Shown: piece after piece, positions 34,760 through 47,420 of the stretch | Numbering within the stretch: the first letter of the stretch is position 1 | Layout: every line of letters begins with the position of its first letter | Assembly: GCA_963277665.1 (NCBI GenBank) | Contig: OY728165.1 | Span: 1,152,362,050-1,152,426,049 of the forward strand | Length of the DNA: 64,000 nt | Reading direction: 5' to 3' | From: Viscum album | Lineage: Eukaryota; Streptophyta; Magnoliopsida; Santalales; Viscaceae | The notes under the pieces: generated by a model | Database searches by the model: none | Told to the model about the DNA's origin: nothing | The model's input: only the letters and a program-made list of their open reading frames with translations | Translations under genes and position numbers: made by a program

Positions 34760-35100
34760 ATAATTATATTTTACTTCTGGAGTCAATGTTGATTCATATT
34801 TTCAAGTGATCCTGACTATAATAACCCCACTAATGGTTATGTATTTACAATTCAAATAGCTGATGTTAATGAGAACATTATTAGAGGATCTAGGGAAAAC
34901 AGACAAGAAGATTCCATTATTTTTTTATAGTTAGAGTGACATTCACAATTAATAGAATCCACATATTTATTCAATGATAATGAACACTGGGGTACATCCT
35001 CACATTTTCCCTGATGTAGTGGACGAATGAAATGTGTTTTTTATAAAATACACTATAAAGTAAATCTAAAAAACATCTTGATGAAAAATAATGAATCTAA
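34760..35100 (+). pseudogene. Copia RNase H remnant
   Basis: VNVDSYFQVILTIITPLMVM (near 34786) fits the copia block VDSDFAGDLDKRRSTTGYVF. NPHIYSMIMNTGVHPHIF with VVDE after it (near 34958) fits NPVFHSRTKHIDVRYHFIRE. It ends shortly before the 3' LTR. Confidence 0.7.
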
Positions 35101-35227
35101 GAATCTCATATGGTGTAATTACTCATGTTTCCTTATAAATATGTTGATATCATGGTTTCATAGAATAAAAGGGCATGTTGAGATGTGATTAGTTCACAAT
35201 ATATTATCTATGTGGTATAAATGTCGA

Positions 35228-35674
35228 TTGTTTTATATTAAAATAAAGGTCCTTCCCCTTTATTTTTAGTGTGGGGTGTGTGTTTGGAATTTTTTTGGTG
35301 TCCAAACCCCACCAAAACACATGGATGAGAATGGTAGTAGTGTGTATGTAATTCTAATTAAAGGTATTGGATTACCACGGTTTTTCTTATAATAATCAGC
35401 ACATCTCCACCTATCATTTCTGTGTGGTATATTTTGGGTTTTATTTCTATATTATTTATGATTTTTATTGTGTCTTTTTTCACCTTGAAATAGTGAAATA
35501 TTTTGTATAGCCACTTTTACCCGAAGTTTTATCCATTTATTTTTTCATTGTATTTACACTATTCATTGTATATGGGTTTTACATTTTACATCTAGTTTCA
35601 TTTATTTCCTCATTTTTACATTATTTTATCATTCAATTAACAATGAACTATTGGGCCAATTATTTTCTATCCCA
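35228..35674 (+). repeat. 3' LTR of the copia element
   Basis: It aligns with 30768-31168; the shared end is CTATCCCA (35667-35674). Within it, TTTGG..CCAAACCCCACC near 35283-35315 forms an inverted repeat also seen in weaker form in the 5' LTR. Confidence 0.65.
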
Positions 35675-37852
35675 AAACTAAGGGTGTATGTGAGAAATTG
35701 TTAATATATGGGTATAAAATTGGAAAATAGAGATATAATCATTCTTGGATAATGGAGTAAAATGATAGTAGATTATAGGGGATACAAATGGTGGAAGTGG
35801 ATTTGAAGGAGATGAAGTGAGAGGAGTGTCAAATATCATCAATAAAATTTTTATTGATTTTTCCCTAGTTTTCTTTTCCAAAATCATGATGGTGTTATTA
35901 TATATTTTTCATCATTGAAAATTATTTTCTAGTCTACTTTTTTCAGATCCGATATGACATTAGTTGATTTTAATTAATTTCATTATAAAGATACCTATTT
36001 ATTATATTTCACACCAATACTATAAATCCTTCCCTTAAAATATTCTACGATGATAAATTGATATAAAACAACTATATAATATTCATTTTTATGGTGTATA
36101 AAATAAATTAAATCATCCTTAAAATTTTAAAAATTGCGACAATTTTTATAATTAAAGCATAGTTCTGATCATTTTATTTAGTTTCTCTTATAGGTAATAA
36201 AGTGTGATTGTGATGGATTGTTATAGATCATGTAACTTCTAAATAATTAATTGTAAATGAATGTTTTTTATATTCCCAATGACATAATAATATTTCGGCA
36301 ATATGTATTAATTGAAATATTTAAGTGATTATTATTAGAAAAAAATTTGTTGAAAAAATATATTTTCATTCCTTTATTTTATTTTATTCATAATTGTAAT
36401 TAATTATGAATTAATATAATTCATAAAATGATATCATAGATGTTTATATGATATAAAACACCAAATAAATTAAATAATATATAAAGGGATGTCTGTTATT
36501 TTTTCATATTTGTAATCACACATATTATATTTTTATGTTTTAATAATTATTTGTTATAATGAGGTGGTCCAACATCATTCTTCATCAACATTAGCATATT
36601 CATGATTATCATTGATCATGAAATGAAAATATATGTTATTAACTCAGATAAATACAATTTTTCCATGCTTACCATCCCCCATTAATTTTTTTCAATTTGT
36701 ATGTTTATATCATTTTTCTTGAGGGGGTACATGTCATCCAGAAGGTAAATATTTAATTCTATATTTTTCATTATGATAATTAGTTGATTGAATTTGGTAA
36801 AAATTCATAATGTTATATTAGAATACATAGGAGTAGTCAAATGCATATTTTTGAATAAGTAGATATTATGAGTTTATATATTTATACCCTTAAACATATT
36901 GATTATCAAGATCAATATTTAGTATCGAAAACCACTATAAATTTTTTAGATCTAGTGTAAATAAGAAATCAAGATATTTAAAAATTACTATGATAATGCA
37001 TCGGGTTTTCAATAGATAACCAAATTCTCAAGGATGATAACTCCATCACTGGAATTGTTATTATGATATTAGTTAAAAAATAGTTATTTTACTTGACCCA
37101 AACACAAGAAATATTAAATCACTAAAATTATGGGGTGACCATGGTACAAATACTTGGTTTTAGACCCTTTTTTATTTAATGATTTTTCAATGGTGTTGTG
37201 CATAGTTAATTGATATGTTTGTTAATTCAGAATGATATTTATAGAGGTATTTATATTAGTATATACTATTTTATGATAAAATAATTAATTTAAAAAATGA
37301 CATTGATTTTCCTCTATTTTGTGACAATATACAATCATTCCATACATAATAGCAAAATCAATAATATCTTGATAGAAGATAAGATATCAGGTTGAATTCC
37401 TAAAAATTAAATAAATATAAGAATGAAATACCATGTTTGAAGAGTATAATTGATAATAAGTACTAAAACTAAAAGGTTTTTAAATTATTACTCAGAAAAA
37501 AATGATGATGCTACTTACTTCACTAACATTATATCAATTTTATACAAATTCATGAATTGGAATAATGTTGTAAATTATGTAAAGAATTACATGTATTTTT
37601 TTATGATTGAAATATTAGAAAATTTTAATATAGAAACCCAAAGAATAATGAATATTATTAATGATTTGGGTTAATCAAAATTTTCACTAATGGAGAACAT
37701 GCTTATAACAAGTCAATGTTTAGGAAATCTATTATAACTGAATGAAATTTCCAATACGTCATTGAGGAAGAATTCAATATTTAAACATGATATTAAATTC
37801 TATAATGAAGACTATTTGAAAAATATTATTACTGTAGGAAGTTGTTCAAAAA
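35675..37852. other. AT-rich stretch with no recognisable feature
   Basis: Very AT-rich DNA left of the gypsy insertion. The 74-codon frame at 37450-37674 has no motif I recognise. It may continue the same relic as the DNA right of 48557, since the insertion at 37858-48552 split one locus. Confidence 0.5.
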
Positions 37853-37857
37853 TCAAT
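37853..37857. repeat. Target-site duplication TCAAT, left
   Basis: TCAAT directly precedes the left LTR edge and is repeated at 48553-48557 directly after the right LTR edge. Confidence 0.9.
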
Positions 37858-38663
37858 TCTCACGACCCATCCTCGAGGCCTGTGCCTTGGAAGCCCGCCT
37901 TCCATAGGCCAGGGGCTGGTGACTAGAACCTAAGGCGCAGTCCCTATAAAAAGGGAAGGCATTGATTTTTACCTGTAACACATGCACTGACTGATCACAA
38001 GCAGTAGAGTATTCCACTGGAAGTAAACACTCTGTAAAATTGTATACAAAAGAAAGTGCTGAAAGGAATGGGGCTAGAAATTGAAGGCCAACAGTAATGT
38101 ATAACAATTGTAAAGCTAGTACAACAGTAGAAAGGTAAACAACAACTACTGAGTCATCCTCTAGGAATATCACCCGAAGGGTGGGTATATATTGCCTCCT
38201 CATCAACCCAGGTCTGTCCATCCACTCCGTGTATGTATCACCAAATGGTCTATCTACATGTAAAATCCAGCTCTACAACTCTCTTTCTCGATTAGTGTTG
38301 TCCGTCGTCTGCAACCAACACAACAATGTGAGGGAATAACCAGTGTAGGGATGAGTATAACGATACTCAGTAGGGACCCTGAGACCCTCAATTTCTCACA
38401 AAATCCACAAAAGATAAACCACAGTAGAAAGATACAATCAAAAAGTGTCAACTAACCCAACCTAGGTATATGTATATACATATACCTTAGTTATAAATCA
38501 CAGTCTGACTCCAAATCTCAAGCCCAAGCACAAACCATTCCACAAATGAAGTAAAGTAAATCACCACATTAATAATGGTTAAAATAAAAGACTCAGATAA
38601 AATAGGTATTCAACATTTGTAGTGTGATAGTGATGTTCAGATGTGTTCAATGATTCATTTAAG

Positions 38664-39087
38664 TTGTTGGACCCACACAGGATACATGACCAGCTATGTT
38701 GACAAACCCACATAGGATTCTGGTCCAGCTATTCAGAGTGTTAGAGATGATTAGATATAGTCACTGATTCATATAAGCTGTCAGACCCACAAAGGATACA
38801 ATACCGGTTATGCTGTCAAACCCACACAAGATTCAGGTCTAGTAATTCAGAGTGTTAGAGATGATCAGATGTCATCACTCGTTCATCAAAGTTGTCAGAC
38901 ACACACAGGATACATGAACTGCTATTCTGTTGGACCCACACATGATACATGAACATAAGTCATAACTGTTGAACCCACATTGGATACTGATATATTATTC
39001 TTCCCTATCGAACCCACTGAGGATTTCGGTATAGTAGTCGTCGCTGTCGAACCCACATAGGATTCTGGTACAGTAGTCATCGCAGCC
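38664..39087. repeat. Tandem repeat of about 40 bp in the 3' LTR
   Basis: Imperfect units have the pattern CTGTCGAACCCACATAGGAT followed by TCTGGTACAGTAGTCATCG, repeated some eight to ten times. The earlier units are grouped into a longer period of about 125 bp with CAGAGTGTTAGAGATGATCAG. The same block is present in the other LTR, so it predates the insertion. Confidence 0.75.
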
Positions 39088-39448
39088 AGCTCTAGTTTCC
39101 CCGCACACGTAACGCTCGATTCTAGGAGGGTCTGCTCCTCGAGTCATGTTTCAATACATCAACATTAAATGTGTCCTGAGTGAATATATCCCATCGTTCC
39201 GTCTCATCATAAGGAACCCAACATGATAGATGACGAGTTAATCGGATGCCCGGTCTGAGAGTTATTGTCTTTTTTGTTCTACGGCCCCTATTGGATATAT
39301 TCACATTTGAAACCCGACCATTTGCCAAATATTTCCAAAACTCACATAGAGTATCGCAAAAGGACTACCTCATTTTAAGGATCACAGTTCCATAGATGGT
39401 TCGTCGAATGGATGTGTGGTCTAGAAGTTATTCATGTTTAACCGAAAT

Positions 39449-40090
39449 GGGCCCGGCCTGTCAAGCCCAGTGGGCCGGGAGGTCGGTGTGACCTAGTTTA
39501 GAAGTTCCGACGCTGCTGGTGGTCGGCCCGGCCTGGTGGAGCGTGGCCCACCCATGGACCTTGCCCGGTGGGGCACAACCCACCCGCAGACCCGGCCTAG
39601 TAGGTCCCACCAAGTTGTGGAGTCGGTCCAGCCCGGTGAAGGGAAGCCCACCCTCGGACCAGGCCCACATTGCGGGATGGTTCGTTTCACCCAGCGGCAC
39701 CGAGCAGCACTGCCTCTCCCCTGCCCGATTGGTTTTCACCGTATAGTTCTGTTCGGCGTGTGCGCAGCCCACACGGTGGGTCGTGGTTCATCTCACGCAG
39801 AGCCAAGCGGCGCCGTGGTTTCTTCATCCCTGACGGCAGGCGGCCAACCGGTTTTCCCACCGAGTGGCCCGTGGTTCTGGGCCATCTATCTACTACACGC
39901 AACCTGCGGGTTCCACGGTCCTCCAGCCCAACCGGTTCTTCTGTCTGAGTGGCCCGCGGATGGGGGCCACGGTTTTCCTCCACGAGGCCAGTGTGACGGT
40001 GCCGGTTCACCACTGACACAGAACAGCCTGGCTGCGGCCTTCAGTCGCCACTTCCATTAGTCACCGCTGCCTCTCCCAACCACTACAGCC
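39449..40090. other. GC-rich island in the 3' LTR
   Basis: A sharply bounded GC-rich stretch with many CGGCCCGG and GGCCCACCC blocks sits in an otherwise AT-rich LTR. Overlapping open frames on both strands (longest 174 codons, plus strand 39536-40060) follow from lack of AT-rich stops. They share some peptide pieces with the frame at 47043-47543 only because the two LTRs are copies. Confidence 0.7.
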
Positions 40091-41246
40091 TACATGGAAA
40101 TAGTCCCCTTCCTCCAGCCTCATACGATGACACTTCACCCTTCCAGCTCCTCCACCGTTCCGAATAAAACCAACAATTATGGGAGAGTTTCGGGCTATTT
40201 TGGTGCATCCCTAACCCTCCACGTTATGATGTTAACAGTTGTAAACTTAAATTTTGTAATAAGAACTACTTTGTTTGGAAATATAAAATACTCAAAATAA
40301 CCCCCTACATTGATTTTGAATAATGTTAACGAAGTCGCGGAAGATGACAGTGAGGAAAACGAACGTCATTCCATAAATATCGGAGGGAAAGTCATTGTCG
40401 TTGGTAGTGATCTTTACAGGAGGAATCTTCTCCCATGATGTGGAAGAATAGGTAGGCAGACAGGCATTGTTTATGGGTGTCGCCTCACTTTATTTCCCGG
40501 TTGAAGAAGTGGTTGAGGTGTTTCTTCGTCTTCTTTGTGGGAAGAAGGATCTCCCTCTTTCTCCTTAGTTCTCCAGAAGGTTAAGCCAAAATAATATAGA
40601 CAATGTCTCTATTATTTTTATGGCACAACAACTCAATAGTTTTATCTCCTTAAATGTGACAACACATTAGATTAAATGTGGATGGATGGAATAAAAATTA
40701 TTTGAATTAAAATTGAATTAATTCTTTTCATTAATGGTGGAGAGTTGGCTAGAATTAAACTATGTAATTCCAATAGTTCAAAGGAGTTTCAAGGGGATTT
40801 GAGGGGTTTGAAATCATTTGGGACCCACTATAAAATATCCTCCCATAGGAGGTTCTGTGGGGGTCTGCCCCACCACCAACATCCCATTGGTGAAATTAAC
40901 CACCACCCTTTTAAAATTATGTCACACATAATATTATTTAATTTATTAAGAAACACCAAAAATTAACTTCCACTCTCAACAAAAGAAAATTGTGGTAAAG
41001 GTCTCTACAAAAAAATACCATCACCACAAGTTCATCGGTTTCCTCAGATTTCAATTCTGAGAACCGGTTCAAAAGATATAAAATCTCGCTCATACATTCA
41101 CTGAACGTATCAGAACAAAACTTCAGAAAATGATTCTGAGAACACCGTGCCTCAGAATCATGCTCCATCAGAAACTACAGACTAGTATAATTCCCATGTG
41201 TTTATGATAAAAAAAATTTCCCAAAAAATTTTAGTGTCTTTAAAAT

Positions 41247-41258
41247 CTCCCCACCTCT
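41247..41258 (-). promoter_or_regulatory. Polypurine tract of the minus-strand gypsy element
   Basis: On the minus strand this reads AGAGGTGGGGAG, two bases before the 3' LTR start. Confidence 0.75.
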
Positions 41259-41439
41259 GGGATTTATGTCCCTCTAAGCTACTACACACACTAAGGGAAT
41301 AAATGAGTGTACTAAGAACGCATCTTAGACTCCCACTTCCATGTTCCCTTTAGGAGGTTCCCATGCTGCCAGAGAATGTGCACCAGAGGAATCAACCATC
41401 CACATAGGACCTACTCCTATCGACCATCGATCTCCATTA

Positions 41440-41560
41440 TGTCCTTCATGAAGGTCGGCCCGTCATCGTTGTCCATCTCCCTATGGTCGATGATGTGGGA
41501 TGGGTCATGAACGTATCACCTCAGATGTGATACGTGGAAGACGTCGGGAACCCGATGCAA
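41440..41560 (-). pseudogene. C-terminal block of gypsy pol
   Basis: The minus strand at 41478-41549 encodes VPDVFHVSHLR, a stop (TGA, probably from CGA), then YVHDPSHIIDHRE. This is the conserved gypsy block VFHVSMLRKYVHDPSHVI near the end of pol. Confidence 0.88.
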
Positions 41561-41879
41561 CTAATGTGGAAGGTCCAGGTGGTAAGAAACCTCGCCTACC
41601 CTATTGATGACCTGAAAAAAACTGATGAATTACGGTGTTAACATGCCACCTCATTCAAATATCCATAGACCACATTGAGCTGATACCCGTAAGAAGACAT
41701 GGTCTCCATCCTGGAACTCCAGTGGTCTCTGTCTCCTATCAGCATAGGACTTTTGTCTACTCTTTGAAGACTTTATCCTCTCCTGGAGGATCTGCACCTT
41801 CTCTGTCATAGCCTAAACCATCTCTGGTCCTACTAATGCTGACTCCCCTAGGTCAGTTTAGCACAGAGGCGATCTACAA

Positions 41880-42300
41880 GGTTTGCCGTACATTTCCACG
41901 TAAGGTTCCATCTAGATGGTGGAGTGGTAGTTATTTCTTTATGCAAACTCCACCAAGGGTAATTTATTCTCCCATTTGTGACCATATTCAAGGACTCTTT
42001 CACAAATCATGTCCTTGAGAGTCTGAACGGTCCTCTCAGTCTGACCGTCCGTCTGAGGATGGAAGGAGGTGCTCAAGGGAAGCTGTATTCAGAATGCCTC
42101 TTTCAACCACTACCATAGTCGGGAAGTGAAACGTGCATCTCGGTCGGATATGATCATCGATGGAACACCATGATGTTTTAGTATCTTCTATATGTAGTGG
42201 TGTCCCAAGATCTCTACTAAAACCTACACTCACATCAGTAGGAAGTGGGATGACTTGGTGAGTTGGATGAAAATCACCTAGATAGAGTCATGTCCTCTAG
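41880..42300 (-). pseudogene. Gypsy integrase core remnant
   Basis: HPQTDGQTER is intact at 42032-42061 and is followed by TVQTLKDMI. Upstream on the minus strand SDRDARFTSRLW (about 42120-42155) holds the second catalytic Asp region, and a VEFA-like block lies near 41945-41960. Stops and an altered NNSYHSS segment show it is not functional. Confidence 0.88.
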
Positions 42301-42834
42301 ATGTACAAGGAAGACCCATCACAAAATCCAAGGATATCCCATCCCACTTCAACTATGGGTCCTGTAATGGCTGAACTAAGCCTGCTGGAACCTGGTGCTC
42401 CGCCTTCACTTGATGAAAAGTGAGGCATCTCGAGACAAAATCTGCTACTGCCTTCTTCATACATGGTTTCCAGTGCAATCATCTAAGGTCCTGGTACATT
42501 TTAGCCACTCTTGGTTGTACTGATAGTGGGGAAGTGTGGAACTCCCTCAACAGATTCTCCTGTAGTTCAACTGGTACCATTGTAAATCCTCTAAAGTGGA
42601 TGATGTGCTCCCCAATTTCAGTTAATCCATCATTTGTCTGCTCTGAGGATATCTAAACATGTCACGTCTCACAGTAAACTTCCCCACGATGTGCCTCCCA
42701 GACTCACTAAATTAGTGGTGGAGTGATAGTGAGAGACTGGAGGAATTCTACTCCTTCTCTATCCAAGAATGATATCTGCAATGCAGCCAGCTTCTCTTTC
42801 ACCTCCACTGGAAACTAAATTCCTTATCTTAGGA

Positions 42835-43330
42835 TGAGAGCATCTTCCACAATGTTACCCTTCCCAGGAGTATAGACTATCTCGAAGTCATAGTTCTGGA
42901 GGAACTCGAGCCATCTTTATTGTCTCATGTTCAGGACCTTCTGCGATAAGATGTACCTAAGACTCTGGTAGTTTGAGTAGACTGTAAAATGCTCACCCAT
43001 CAGATAGTGCCGCCAAATATTCAAGGCAAAGACCCCTACTGCTAACTCCAGGTCATGGGTAGTGAAGTTCTACTCATGTTGTCTCAAATTCTGTGAACCA
43101 TACTTGATCACTACTCACTCCTACATCATAACACACCCGAGTCTGGTCCCGGATGCGTTATAGAAAACTACGTACCCTAAGACCTCCTCTGGTAGCCTCA
43201 ATATGGGTGCATTGTACAACCTCAGCCTCATCTCCTGAAAGCTTTGCAGGCATATCTCTGACTATAAGAAGAGATTACCCTTTTACGTCAAAGTTGATAT
43301 TGGTGATGCAACTCTGGAGAATTTTGACAC
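42835..43330 (-). pseudogene. Gypsy RNase H and preceding RT thumb remnant
   Basis: The minus strand from 43330 reads SKFSRVASPISTLT, then FQEMRLRLYNAPILRLPE and YVVFYNAS. It continues with THDLELAVGVFALNIWRHYL (about 43060) and KVLNMRQ-RWLEFLQNYDFE, ending PGKGNIVEDAL near 42840. This is the gypsy order FSRIASPLT, APIL, DAS, THDLELAA, RWLE, PGKANVVADAL. The first RNase H Asp is Asn (YNAS). Confidence 0.88.
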
Positions 43331-43339
43331 AAAGGTATG

Positions 43340-45150
43340 TCTAGGAGACATCTTAGTGATCAAATTCACCCTCTTATGCATGATTCCATCTTGTGCTTCC
43401 TTGGTTTTAGTTTTCTCCGTCCAAGGAAAACCTTATCCTAATATTGTAGATAAACCACAAATATTTTTTCCTAATACATTCAATCTGTGTATGAACTATG
43501 GTTGCCCAGTCGATTACCAAACTAACGTCGTAAGTCCTCGACGCAGCCACTAAGAGGTTCTAACCGAAACTCTCACCTCAAGGGTCAGATCACACAGTCG
43601 GCGTATGTGTTATTATTGAGTATCCTCCCAATGGTATTTACAGACATGAGTGTCAAGTCAATTTCTTAACCAGAAACTCTAGTATGGGACAAGATTCATG
43701 GAAGGAATGAATGATTGGTACCTATGTCTATTGATACGAAAGATAGTAGTAGACACAGACTGTACCTAAAATCATTCATAAAGCCCATGGGTCACACTAC
43801 TTGACCGCATGCATCTAATATTTTCTCCTGCCCTCCAGCTCTTTGTGCCTATCGTTGACTACAAAGGCTGGTGGATGTAACATGTAAAAATGATCACCAT
43901 CTCATGCTTCTCTCCTAGCTTTGCTTCCACGTCTGCTGCCCTACAGATTCATCTATCCTTAAAACTTCCTCTTCCTCAAACATCTCACATGACCAAGTCT
44001 CTGAGACTGATGCCAGTTTCATGGATTCCAACTACTAAAAATCACTGCCTGTATCCGCTCATCCAATGAAAATTCAACCAAAATGGATTTCTCTATCACC
44101 CTAACATAAGTAAGAATGTATAACAGAAAAAGTGTTGGCTCAGATACCCATAAACACTACTTACTCAGAGGTCTGATCTCTAATGCACTAATAGAAACAT
44201 ATTAATTGAGTACCAGGAATGATTGGTATGCCTTGATGAATATTCATCTACTGGCACGTCGTCTTTCCGAAGCTATATATTCTCTAAGAAACTCTCAGCC
44301 ACCTCCTCAAGCTAGTCCTCAGCCTCTTGTCAGTTAGGCTCGCCTCAAAACATGATGGAAATCTGGGGATGAAACACATATAACGCTCTAAGCCTACAAG
44401 ATTCCTATACCAGAACTGCCAGTAGTGTCTGATGAACAACGGGTAGGGATATAGTTGGCACACTCCCTAAAGGTACCATTTCGGAAAACAGTCAAAGTAC
44501 CGAAATCTCATCCTAATACGAACCATCATCATTGTAACTAACTAAAAAATATTTGTAGCTAAGATCAACATCTACTCAACTTGTGTCTCAATTAGGCAAA
44601 AAACTCCAGTAATCGCCCTTATCCATTCCTCTACTGCCTGGGAATCTGTCTCGTCTCAAAACCTCGAAGGCCCCTACCGCTGTAACTCGTGCAATGCACT
44701 CAGTCGGCATGCACCATACTCCAGTGCATTTGGGGGTATCTGATGCCCTGTGGGTGGTGGTGCTGCTGGTACACAACCTAATGGTGCCAACATAGAAATA
44801 TGGACCTAAACCAGATCCTCATCGCTCGGCAAACTGTCATCGTGTACTCTCATGGAAACCCTAGCTGGTTGTCTACGCAGAAGAAACCTGAAAATGAATA
44901 GGTGCACCATGGTCAAAATAGTATACTTGGTGAACAGAAACAAATTAATCACGTAGAAAACATTTTCAAAGAAAAACACATGCAATATGTGTTTTTTTGC
45001 ATTGAGTCAGAATTTAAAGGTCGGGGTCTTGGTGTATGGATACATTGGCTACCACACCAACACCAATTTCCCTAAACTGATATCCACACCCAAAAACTTA
45101 ACACGATTTCTATTTAAAGAATCAGAGTCTATGTTTTGTGGTCGAACCGA
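43340..45150 (-). pseudogene. Gag and protease remnants; RT core not found
   Basis: A gag-like piece reads FHPQISIMF-GEPN-QEAED on the minus strand near 44365, like the gag block with pattern PPxFxGxxDPxxAEDWL. Between it and the RNase H I find neither the YADD/FIDD box nor other RT core blocks. Only 1.8 kb separates the thumb block from the PBS, too little for complete gag, protease and RT, so a deletion is likely. The frame at 44588-44776 probably lies near the gag start. Confidence 0.55.
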
Positions 45151-45153
45151 CTC

Positions 45154-45164
45154 CTCTAATACCA
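45154..45164 (-). promoter_or_regulatory. Primer-binding site of the minus-strand gypsy element
   Basis: On the minus strand this reads TGGTATTAGAG, the tRNA-iMet site TGGTATCAGAG with one C to T change, three bases after the LTR end. Confidence 0.85.
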
Positions 45165-45980
45165 ATTTTACATGAGCCATCCTTAGGGCCCATTCCGTGA
45201 CTACCCAAGCCCGCCTGCCATAGTCTAGGGGCTGGAGACTAGCACCAAAGGCATAATCCCAACAAAAAGGGAAGACATTGCCTTTTAACCTATAACACAC
45301 ACATATCCTGAACACAAGCAACAGAGTACACAACAAGAAGTAAACACCAAGTGAAACTATATACAAAAGAAAGTGATGAAAGGAAATGGTCCAGAAATAC
45401 AATCCCAACGGTAATGTACATCAACTGTAAATCTAGTACAACTGAAAAATGGTAAACAGTAACTACTGAGTAATCCTCCAGGAATCCCACGAGAAGGGTA
45501 TGTACAGATGGCCTTCTAAGCACCCCAGGTCCGTCCGTCCGCTCTGTGTACGACTCACCAAATGATCCATCTCCAGGTACCGTCCAGCTCTACAACTCTC
45601 TACCTCGATTAGTGTTGATTTGTTGTCTGCAAATAGCACAATAATGTGTAGGCATAACCCGTTTACGGTTGAGTAGAACGATACTCAGTAGGGACCCCGA
45701 GACCCTCATGGTCTCACAAAATCCACAAAAGATAAACCATAGTCAAATGATACAATCAAGAAGTATCAACCATACCTACATAGGTATATGCCCAAACATA
45801 TACCTTAGATATCAATCACAGTCTGACTCCAACTCTAGAGCCCAAGAACAAACCATTCCAAAAAGGAAGTAAATTCAATCACCATGTGGATAATGTTTAA
45901 ATGAAATGACTCAGCTCACACAGGTATTCCACTTTTTTAGAGTGATATAGATGATCAGATGTAGTCACTGATTAATCTAT

Positions 45981-46405
45981 GCTATTTCACCCACACAGGA
46001 TACATGACTAGCTAAGCTGTCAAACACACACAGGATTTGGGTCCAGATATTCGGAGTGTTAGAGATGATCTGATGTGGTTACTAATTCATTTAAGCTGTT
46101 GAACCCACACAGGATACATGACCAGCTAAGTTTTCGAACCCACACAAGATTTAGGTACAACTATTTAGAGTGTTAAAGATGATCCGATGTATTCACCGAT
46201 TCATCTAAGCTGCCGGACCCACACAAGATATAGGACCAGCTATTCTGTTAGGCCCATACAGGATTCCGGAATAGAAGTCAGAATTGTCGAACCCATATAG
46301 GATTTTGGTAGAGTATTCATCACTGTCGAACCCACGTAGGATTCTGGTACAGTAGTGGTCATTGTCGAACCCACATAGGATTCCGATACAGTAGATATTA
46401 CAGCC
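45981..46405. repeat. Tandem repeat of about 40 bp in the 5' LTR
   Basis: Same units as 38664-39087 (GTCGAACCCACATAGGAT then CTGGTACAGTA), with independent substitutions and altered spacing. Confidence 0.75.
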
Positions 46406-46769
46406 AGGTCTAGTGTTCCCGCACACTGCACGCTCAATTTTGGGAGGTTCCGCTCCTCGATTCAAGTTTCAATAAATCAAATATCATGATTTCCTAAGTT
46501 TATGTATCCCGCGGTACAGTCTAGTCAACAGGAACCCAACGCAATAGACGACACGTCATTCGAACGCCCGGTCTGAGAGTTATTGGCATTTCTGTTCTAG
46601 GGGCCCGATTTGATTTACGCTCGTTCCAAACCCGACAGTTTTCTAATGTTTTCCAAAACTCACTTATATTATCACAAATGGACTGCATCGTTATGAGGAT
46701 CACAGTTCCGTAGACGTCGCGTCGAACAGACAGAATGTCTAGATGTTATTCACATTTAAGCGATAGGGC

Positions 46770-47420
46770 ACCGGCCCATCATACCTAGTGGGTAGGCTGG
46801 TTGGCCTGACTTGGTTCGGCGGTTCCGACCCGGCTGGGGGTCGGTCGGGCCCAGTAGAGCATGACCCACCAAGTGACCTGGCCCGGCAGGTCCGACTCGG
46901 TTGGGGGGTCGGCCCGACCCAGTGGGGCGCAGCCCACCCGAGGACCTGGCCCGCGTTGCAGGCCGGTTGGTTCGCCTTACAGCACCGAGCGGCGCTGCCT
47001 CTTCCCTACCTGGACGAGTTTTTCTAACAAGTTCGTTCTATCATGAGTGCACCCTACACAGCGGGTTTCAGTTCTTCCCACAAGGCGCAAAGCGGCGCCG
47101 TAGTTTCTTTAGCTCGGCCGGTAGGTGCTCGGCCGGTTAAACCACCGAGCGGCCCTTGGTTTCGGGCCGAGTCTCTTATGTGCAGAACCAACGAGTGTCG
47201 TGGTCCTCCACCCTGGATGGCTGCAGTCGGCTGGTTCTTCAGCCCAAGCGGCCCATGGATGCGGGCCACGGTTTTCCTCTTAGCGGCTAGCGCGACAGCT
47301 CCGGTTCACCATCGCCACAGCTCGGCCTGGCCGCAGCCTTCGGTCACCGCCACGTTCGGTCACCACTACCTTCAGTCGCCGCCGCCTCTCCCGACTGCTA
47401 CGGCCTACATGGTTGTGGCC
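46770..47420. other. GC-rich island in the 5' LTR
   Basis: Counterpart of 39449-40090 with the same sharp rise in GC and CGGCCCGGC-type blocks. It lies 1.1-1.8 kb inside the LTR from its transcription-upstream end. It may be the promoter-proximal part of the LTR, but I found no TATA box that decides this. Confidence 0.65.

Larger units (their letters stand above)
30768..35674 (+). mobile_element. Old Ty1/copia LTR retrotransposon, plus strand (approximate ends)
   Basis: Short diverged LTRs of about 0.4 kb flank a region with a good PBS and copia-order pol: RT then RNase H at the 3' side. Total length of about 4.9 kb is normal for copia. The inner LTR ends, CTATCCCA at 31168 and 35674, agree; outer starts are approximate. 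It begins only about 80 bp after the gypsy LTR that ends at 30691. Confidence 0.75.
37858..41244 (-). repeat. 3' LTR of the minus-strand gypsy element
   Basis: It matches 45168-48552 along its length. Read on the minus strand, it starts TTTAAAGACAC (the other LTR has TGTGAAGACCC) and ends CGTGAGA, from the usual TGTGA...GTGACA type. It contains a tandem-repeat block (38664-39087) and a GC-rich island (39449-40090). Frames within the GC-rich island are antisense to the element. Confidence 0.9.

Noticed and set aside
37941..37960. TATA box CCCTATAAAAAGGG in the left LTR of the minus-strand gypsy element
   Set aside because: It is on the strand opposite to the element and is not conserved in the other LTR (CCCAACAAAAAGGG).
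39536..40060. Protein-coding gene in the GC-rich island (174 codons; also 47043-47543)
   Set aside because: Overlapping frames exist on both strands, composition explains the lack of stops, and the peptides drift freely between the two LTRs.
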